NCBI GenBank assembly: GCA_963665215.2
Contig: CAXXWW010000002.1
Span: 310,001 to 374,000, forward strand
Length of the DNA stretch: 64,000 bases
Direction of reading: 5' to 3'
From: G963665215 sp963665215
Lineage (GTDB): Bacteria > Chloroflexota > Dehalococcoidia > Lucifugimonadales > CAUZJF01
Shown here: piece by piece, positions 59,067-64,000 of the stretch
Layout: the number at the start of each line of letters is the position of its first letter
Position numbering within the stretch: position 1 is the first letter of the stretch
The notes under the pieces: model-generated
Databases searched by the model: none
What the model was told of the DNA's origin: nothing
The model's input: the letters and a program-made list of their open reading frames with translations, nothing else
Made by a program: the position numbers and the translations under genes

Positions 59067-61250
59067 TTGGTCCTGTTGACGCCGCTGATCGTGATGGCGC
59101 CACCGTTCCCCACTGCTTTTCACACGTTCTTCCCGTTCATCGTAGGGAAGGCGCTGTACGCTCGCACACTGACCGAGATCGCGCTGGGACTGTGGCTGGT
59201 CCTCTCCCTCAGATACCCGGCTTACCGAATGCCCCGCTCCCGGTTGCTGCTGGTCTTCGGGGTCTACATCGTAGTAACGTTTGCAGCCGCCCTGGCCGGG
59301 GTAAGCGCGCAACGGAGCCTCTGGTCCACCTACGAGCGAATGATCGGCTTCGTCGACCTTGCCCACTGGTTTGCCTACGCCGTGGTCGTGGCGTCGGTCT
59401 TTCGCTCTTGGGCCGACTGGCGAGCGCTGCTGAACGTCAATCTGGTCGTCAGCGTGGTTATGGGCCTGCTGGGCCTATCCCAGCACTTCGATCTGGGCAT
59501 TCTGGCGTATCTGGAAACGGGCAAGCGGCTCGATATCACCCTGGGCAACCCCACCTACGTCGGCGGGTATATGCTGGTAAACGTGCTGATCGCGCTGGGG
59601 TTTCTGGGCCGGTCGTATCTGGGCGCCCCGCGGCCGGACGTCATGCCTACGCGGAGGCGCAGGCGGGCGAGGAGCAGAAGGGCCGCCGGTAGAGGTGAAG
59701 GGTTCTCAGGACTAGAGTTCGCCATTTTCTGGGTAGCGGCCGCCCTGCTGTCGGTCTTCATTCTCGACCGTGTGCGATCGGCCTATGCCGACGGTCGGAC
59801 CGGTCTTACTCTCGCAGCTATCGCCTTCGCAGCCGAGGCAAGCGTGTTTGTGGTGAGCTATGTGTTCTTCCAGCGCCAGCGGGAGTGGACGTGGCGCATT
59901 TTCTGGACCGCAACGGTCCTTCTGGACGTCTGGATTCTATATCTCTCCGGCACGCGGGGCGCTCTCATGGCACTGGGAGTCGCCATCATCGCCTTCTCGG
60001 TAGGCTATCTCCTGTGGGGCCGCCAGAGACTGCTCAAGCAGCTCTCGATAGCCCTGGTCGCGACAGTCGTCGCCCTGACGGTGATAGTGGTTCTGACGCG
60101 CAATACGGCGCCTTTCCAGAGGCTCGCCGACTCCAGCTTCATGCTTTTCAGGATCGCAACGTTCGATCCCGGCGGCGAGAGCGTCGGGGGTCGAATCATC
60201 TCGATAAAGGTGGGACTACAGGGGTTCGCGGCCCGACCGCTGCTGGGCTGGGGGCCGGAGAACTTCGCCATCCTCCACGACCGGTACATCACGGCGGAGA
60301 TGGTGGCCCACTCCACGGTCTCCTTCGACCAGGCCCACAACAAGCCCATCGAGGAGCTGGCAACCAAGGGGATATTGGGGTTCGCGGCGTACGCGGCCAT
60401 CTGGCTGTACATGCTGCGGATAATTGTCAGAAGGGCGCGAGACCAGGGTGCCCAGGACCAGGTGTTTACCATGCTCGTGGGTGCGGCTCTGGCCGCGTAC
60501 TTCGTCCAGAACCTGTTCCTGTTCGACACGCCGGGGACGATCGTACAGCTCATGCTGCTGGTGGGGTTCGTCGCCTACCTGGAGACCGCCGGCCAGGCTG
60601 AGAGCGATATCTCGCACGGCCCGCTGGAGGCGGGCCCTGCACTCATCTACCTGCGCTCCAGTGCGTCATTTGCGCTGGCTCTCGCTGCCATGGCCGCGCT
60701 GGTGGTGGCGGCCATACTGTTAATAAACTATCCGCCGTTTCACGGCACCACGGCTGTGCTGGACACACTCAAGCGGCCTGGAATCACCCTGGAGCAACGC
60801 CTGGAAATCTTCGACGATGCGATCGGCGCGTTCCCCCCTCAGGCAAACTATCTGCGGATCGTGATGTATAACCAGCTTATCTCAAATTGGCGCAGCTTTA
60901 GCGAGCCGGAGGCCAGGGCGGCGTTGGCGATGGCGGACAAAGAGGGCCAAGAGGCTATCGCAGCCGAGCCGCAGGAGTGGCGTCTCTACTTACCGTTGTC
61001 GACGGTCTTTCATCTGGGCTCTGCGCTGGACTCGAGCTACGTGGCACGGGCGCGGGCGTTGGTGGAGCGGGCGACGAGGCTGGCCCCAGACAGGATCGAG
61101 GTCAACCTGCACCTGGTACGGTTACGAATCTTCGAGAAAGACTACGGGCGCGCCCAGGAGTCGCTGGACAGCTATCTGGAAAGAAATCCTCGGGCGGCGC
61201 CGCAGTTTGAGGGGCTCCAGCGGGAGATCGACAGGCTGACAGACCAGTAG
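59067..61250 (+). CDS. O-antigen ligase-like (Wzy_C) membrane protein with TPR-like end
   Basis: 727 residues with about a dozen membrane segments. The Wzy_C region contains LYLSGTRGALMALGVAIIAF and, after it, PLLGWGPENFAILHDRY and DQAHNKPIEELATKGILGF, the pattern of O-antigen ligases and polymerases. The last ~170 residues are soluble and helical with TPR-like helices (RATRLAPDRIEVNLHLVRLR). TTG at 59067 is the first normal start, but coding-like sequence (RIERALLLSVKTVAAL) precedes it back to a TAA at 59013, without any ATG/GTG/TTG, so the true start may be an ATC/ATA or be damaged. Confidence 0.82.
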   Translation: MVLLTPLIVMAPPFPTAFHTFFPFIVGKALYARTLTEIALGLWLVLSLRYPAYRMPRSRLLLVFGVYIVVTFAAALAGVSAQRSLWSTYERMIGFVDLAHWFAYAVVVASVFRSWADWRALLNVNLVVSVVMGLLGLSQHFDLGILAYLETGKRLDITLGNPTYVGGYMLVNVLIALGFLGRSYLGAPRPDVMPTRRRRRARSRRAAGRGEGFSGLEFAIFWVAAALLSVFILDRVRSAYADGRTGLTLAAIAFAAEASVFVVSYVFFQRQREWTWRIFWTATVLLDVWILYLSGTRGALMALGVAIIAFSVGYLLWGRQRLLKQLSIALVATVVALTVIVVLTRNTAPFQRLADSSFMLFRIATFDPGGESVGGRIISIKVGLQGFAARPLLGWGPENFAILHDRYITAEMVAHSTVSFDQAHNKPIEELATKGILGFAAYAAIWLYMLRIIVRRARDQGAQDQVFTMLVGAALAAYFVQNLFLFDTPGTIVQLMLLVGFVAYLETAGQAESDISHGPLEAGPALIYLRSSASFALALAAMAALVVAAILLINYPPFHGTTAVLDTLKRPGITLEQRLEIFDDAIGAFPPQANYLRIVMYNQLISNWRSFSEPEARAALAMADKEGQEAIAAEPQEWRLYLPLSTVFHLGSALDSSYVARARALVERATRLAPDRIEVNLHLVRLRIFEKDYGRAQESLDSYLERNPRAAPQFEGLQREIDRLTDQ

Positions 61251-61347
61251 GCTATGGCGCCGGCGTTGACACGGCCCGAGGCCGTGAGTATGCTTCCCGC
61301 GGGGCGTGGATAGTTGCCCCTGTCTGCTCCGTTGAGGTACTGCATCG

Positions 61348-62895
61348 ATGTCGGAGGACGCGATAACCCTGCATCCCGTGATACTGGCCGGCGGTTCGGG
61401 CACGCGCCTTTGGCCGCTCTCCCGCGAGTACCATCCAAAGCAGTTCCTGCCCTTGATGGGTCCGCTGAGTATGGTACAAGAGACCGTTTCGCGGCTGGAC
61501 GGACGTGAGGGAGCGGCCGCCCCCGTAATAGTTTGCAACAAAGCGCACCGCTTTCTGGTAGTGGACCAGATGCGCGACCTGGGGAAACGGCCGTTGGCGG
61601 TGATAGTCGAGCCCGTAGGTCGCAACACCGCTCCAGCCCTGACCTTGGCGGCTCTGCGTCTGGCCGATCTAGACCCCGGTCCAGGTGGCGACCCGGTAAT
61701 GCTGGTTATGCCGGCCGACCACGTGATACTTGACCGGAGGGCGTTTCACTCGGCGGTGGATGTTGGCGCCCATCTCGCCGAGAACGGCTGGACCGTCACC
61801 TTCGGTGTGGCCCCCAGCGGTCCCGAGACCGGCTACGGCTACATACGGCAGGGCGGCGTCATCGAGGAGGCGAGTAACCGAACGGAGAGCGGCCATCGCC
61901 CGCCAACCGGGCGCCGCGCGGACAGTGCGGTAGCCCGGGCAGCCGCGCGCCGGGTGGCCGCATTCGTCGAGAAGCCGGACCTCGATACCGCCAGGGAGTA
62001 CGTGGAATCGGGCGAGTATCTCTGGAACAGCGGGATATTCATGATGCGTGTCTCCGTGTGGCTGTCTGAGCTTGGAAGACACCGGCCGGATATCGCTCGG
62101 GCATGCGGTGTCGCGAACTCAAATGGCCACGTTGATGGCGACTTCTACCGGCCGGGCTTGACCGAGTTCATAGCCTGTCCCATTGATTCAATAGACTACG
62201 CCGTAATGGAACGGGTTGGCTCCCCGGCGAACGATCGGAAGGTGTCGGCGTCTCCCGGTTACGCAGTTGTGCCGCTCGACGCGGGATGGTCCGACATAGG
62301 GGAGTGGTCGGCCTTGTGGGAGCAACGGGAACAGGACACCGATGGCAACGTGGTCCAGGGTGACGTGTACGCCCAGGCCACGGAGAACTCGCTGCTGATA
62401 GCCCGGCATCGCCTGCTGGCCACGGTGGGGCTGCGAGACGTGGTCGTTGTGGAGACCCCCGACGCCGTGCTCGTGGCAGCAAAGGACCGGGTCCAGGGCG
62501 TAAAGGACATCGTTGAACGCCTGAAGGCAGGGGGGCGTACAGAGCATGAAGTCCACCGCAAGGTCCACCGACCCTGGGGAACCTACGAGATAGTCGACGC
62601 CGGTGATGGCTTCCAGGTGAAGCGGCTCACGGTAAACGCCCGCGCCGCGCTGTCGCTGCAGGTGCATCATCGCCGAGCCGAGCACTGGGTGGTGGTCAGG
62701 GGCATGGCCAGGGTGACCAAGGGAGAAGAGGTGTTCCTGCTCAAGGAAAACGAGTCGACGTTCGTTCCCAAAGGGGTCACTCACAGGCTGGAAAACCCCG
62801 ATGACGAGCCCCTGGAGATCATCGAGATCCAGACAGGCGGCTATCTGGAGGAGGACGACATCGTCCGTTTCCAGGACGACTACAACCGGCACTGA
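61348..62895 (+). CDS. manC: Mannose-1-phosphate guanylyltransferase / mannose-6-phosphate isomerase
   Basis: 515 residues, the bifunctional type II (ManC/AlgA) layout. The N-terminal nucleotidyltransferase has VILAGGSGTRLWPLSREYHP, KQFLPL, VEPVGRNTAPAL and FVEKPD; the C-terminal cupin isomerase has RPWGTYEIVDAGDGFQVKRL and HHRRAEHWVVVRGMARV with metal ligands. It makes GDP-mannose for the cell surface. It lies about 100 nt after the ligase-like gene. The internal loop rich in Arg/Glu (about 170-195) is longer than usual. Confidence 0.93.
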   Translation: MSEDAITLHPVILAGGSGTRLWPLSREYHPKQFLPLMGPLSMVQETVSRLDGREGAAAPVIVCNKAHRFLVVDQMRDLGKRPLAVIVEPVGRNTAPALTLAALRLADLDPGPGGDPVMLVMPADHVILDRRAFHSAVDVGAHLAENGWTVTFGVAPSGPETGYGYIRQGGVIEEASNRTESGHRPPTGRRADSAVARAAARRVAAFVEKPDLDTAREYVESGEYLWNSGIFMMRVSVWLSELGRHRPDIARACGVANSNGHVDGDFYRPGLTEFIACPIDSIDYAVMERVGSPANDRKVSASPGYAVVPLDAGWSDIGEWSALWEQREQDTDGNVVQGDVYAQATENSLLIARHRLLATVGLRDVVVVETPDAVLVAAKDRVQGVKDIVERLKAGGRTEHEVHRKVHRPWGTYEIVDAGDGFQVKRLTVNARAALSLQVHHRRAEHWVVVRGMARVTKGEEVFLLKENESTFVPKGVTHRLENPDDEPLEIIEIQTGGYLEEDDIVRFQDDYNRH

Positions 62896-63201
62896 TGAGA
62901 GGGCTAGATGCGATGCCGCCGGTAGTGTTTCAGGGATGCTGTCCTGGTCACAGACCCTTATCAGATCAACGGAGCACCCCTCTTGACCCCGTCTACCATG
63001 GGCCAAACGGGCGATTTGGGTTCGTTTCGCAAAAAACCTCGTCACCGCTGAGAGCCAGCGGACGAGGCTGTGCTGCCGCGGGACGTGACACCGGCCCTAA
63101 CCTTGTAGCCGCGGACCTGCTTGTGGGCCCTTCTTGATCATGCGTCTTGGCCCTGAGAATGGGAGACCCGCTCCCAGGGCTGCGCGGCTCTTCCCAAGCA
63201 G
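62896..63201. other. Convergent intergenic region with a terminator for the minus strand
   Basis: About 300 bases between manC and the minus-strand gene fragment. It holds the terminator at 63031-63067 and a second hairpin (TGGGAG ... CTCCCA near 63159-63176) without a T run. No gene recognised. Confidence 0.5.
63031..63067 (-). terminator. Rho-independent terminator
   Basis: On the minus strand: stem arms CCTCGTCCGCTG and CAGCGGTGACGAGG (two-base bulge), loop GCTCT, then TTTTTT at 63036-63031. It is in the correct place to end transcription of the minus-strand gene fragment at 63202-63513. Confidence 0.8.
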
Positions 63202-63513
63202 CTAGCTTATATCCACGGCGCCATTGTCCGTGGGCGGCGTTCCAATCTTATGATTGCGGCTCTTCATCTTCCAGTACTCGTCGAGAGCTCGGTAGTATGA
63301 GCTGTCGGTTGATTTCCGATACCGGAGATTGAGTTCGGCGGATGGCCCCTGAGGCAGGGAGGCGCTGATCCTCTTGGCCTCCGCCTCCTGGGACTCGTGA
63401 AACTCTAGCTCCTCTTGCCGCTCTTCCATCTTGTGGAGGTGCTGGTCAATGGTGTGGAGGGCCGCCTTGAGGGCCTCGACATGATCTATGCGGGGCCTCC
63501 CGGGTCTCTTTAG
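63202..63513 (-). pseudogene. 3' part of an unrecognised gene cut by IS1380 copy 3
   Basis: About 103 residues remain downstream of the IS end: KRPGRPRIDHVEALKAALHT, then a long helical, probably coiled-coil stretch (HKMEERQEELEFHESQEAEA) and a conserved-looking YRALDEYWKMKSR. GRPR resembles an AT-hook core. The frame is open into the IS to an ATG at 63633, giving an IS-initiated fusion. No family recognised. The native 5' part should be beyond the other IS end, off the right edge. A good terminator follows the gene. Confidence 0.6.
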
Positions 63514-64000
63514 CCCGAATCCACCGAAGGACACCGATGGACGGCGTGAGGAAAGCGGAAGGGGGGTGAGGGAGCTACAGGGGAAATAGCCTGGGTTCCA
63601 TTTGGGGTAGGGAGGTCGGCGGACGGTCTTCATCGCCGCACAGGGGCCCCTATGGCCGTCTGCGGGAGCTGCGATGCGCGGGATGGCGAGAGAATACGCA
63701 GCAGGGAACTCTCTCGGACCGGGCTGGCACGAGTCTGCGGGGATCTTCGGTTGTCCGGTGGGTGGGTCGGTCGCCGACGGTGCCGTCAGGCCGGGAGTGG
63801 AATGGCTCGCAGCCGGGCCAAGGCGCGGCTGAACTTCTCAGCCCAAGGCCAGCGATCCGGAAGATGCAGGGTCAACCGGCGTGCCGAGCGGGTGAGCCGT
63901 CCGGCCAGGGAGAAGAACCGCCGCCGGAGGGTCTTGGTGGTGGCTATCCGCTCTCCCAGACCGATCCGCGCCGTCCAGCGGGCCAGGTTGTGGGCCATCG
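63514..64000 (-). mobile_element. IS1380-family insertion sequence, copy 3 (partial, window edge)
   Basis: 487 bp of the same element in the opposite orientation to copies 1 and 2. Its right end (CCCGAATCCACCGAAGGACA on the plus strand) starts at 63514. The flanking five bases are TTTAG (CTAAA in element orientation), expected to be duplicated at the other end outside the window. The sequence follows copy 1 rather than copy 2 at one variable site (GGCCGTCTGC). Confidence 0.93.
63786..64000 (-). CDS. IS1380-family transposase, C-terminal part (copy 3)
   Basis: The last 70 or so residues, from MAHNLARWTARIGLGERI to ALARLRAIPLPA, are the same as in copies 1 and 2. The catalytic residues lie outside the window. 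Confidence 0.93.
   Translation of the reverse strand, partial: MAHNLARWTARIGLGERIATTKTLRRRFFSLAGRLTRSARRLTLHLPDRWPWAEKFSRALARLRAIPLPA

Noticed and set aside
1..64000. CRISPR array or complete functional tRNA/rRNA gene
   Set aside because: No regularly spaced direct repeats were seen, and apart from the tRNA-Ser remnant no tRNA or rRNA sequence was recognised.

Overview
The window is high-GC bacterial DNA with many TTG/GTG starts. The gene set (NAD-type formate dehydrogenase with NuoE/NuoF partners, formate-tetrahydrofolate ligase, tungsten-type aldehyde oxidoreductase, glcDEF, several lineage-restricted hypothetical proteins) and the scattered TGTCATTCTGAG-type repeats suggest a Chloroflexota bacterium of the Dehalococcoidia/SAR202 kind. 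This assignment is inference; no rRNA or marker phylogeny is available here.

Layout. 1-5 kb: the 5' end of a BNR/VPS10-type repeat protein (minus strand, runs off the left edge), a small YkvA-like membrane protein, a doubly frameshifted pseudogene, and an ABC importer (ATPase, permease, NMT1/THI5-like lipoprotein). 5-14 kb: a phosphorelay cluster with a GAF histidine kinase, an Rcp1-like regulator, a hybrid kinase with a one-base frameshift, a regulator whose phospho-acceptor Asp is Asn, a receiver-kinase split by an IS1380 element, and a lone receiver. 11.4-19.8 kb: an insertion-sequence pile-up with two near-identical 1719-bp IS1380 copies (own 5-bp target duplications), an IS3 element, an IS256 element and an older IS1380-like remnant. 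The second IS1380 copy sits in the stop/start overlap of an SppA-like protease and the next membrane gene. A third copy leaves the right edge in opposite orientation.

19.8-34.3 kb: housekeeping and envelope genes: DUF4350/GldG-like protein, helical-repeat lipoprotein, 5'-3' exonuclease, spermidine-synthase-like membrane protein, exported Pcm, ndk, tsaB, tsaE, phosphoesterase, carboxylesterase, a 12-TPR lipoprotein, GrpB family. 34.3-49.5 kb: a one-carbon and molybdenum/tungsten-cofactor region: fdhA, nuoF-like fdhB, nuoE, AOR, moaD, mobA, a MoeA-periplasmic-binding fusion, moeA and fhs. Formate made or used by the dehydrogenase can enter the folate pool through Fhs, and the MoaD/MobA/MoeA proteins would supply the pterin cofactor for FDH and AOR.

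Between nuoF and fdhA (37.15-39.0 kb) lies the most unusual stretch: small toxin-antitoxin and nuclease genes (Phd/RelE, broken GIY-YIG, HicB with decayed HicA) separated by repeated degenerate copies of the nuoF 3' terminus. A tRNA-Ser 3' remnant overlaps the fdhA stop on the other side. 49.9-57.6 kb: MFS exporter, aroC, a DUF2283/DUF4258 pair with an amber-interrupted DUF4258 gene, and glcFED. 58-63 kb: surface-sugar genes (epimerase, O-antigen-ligase-like protein, manC), then a gene fragment cut by the third IS1380 copy.
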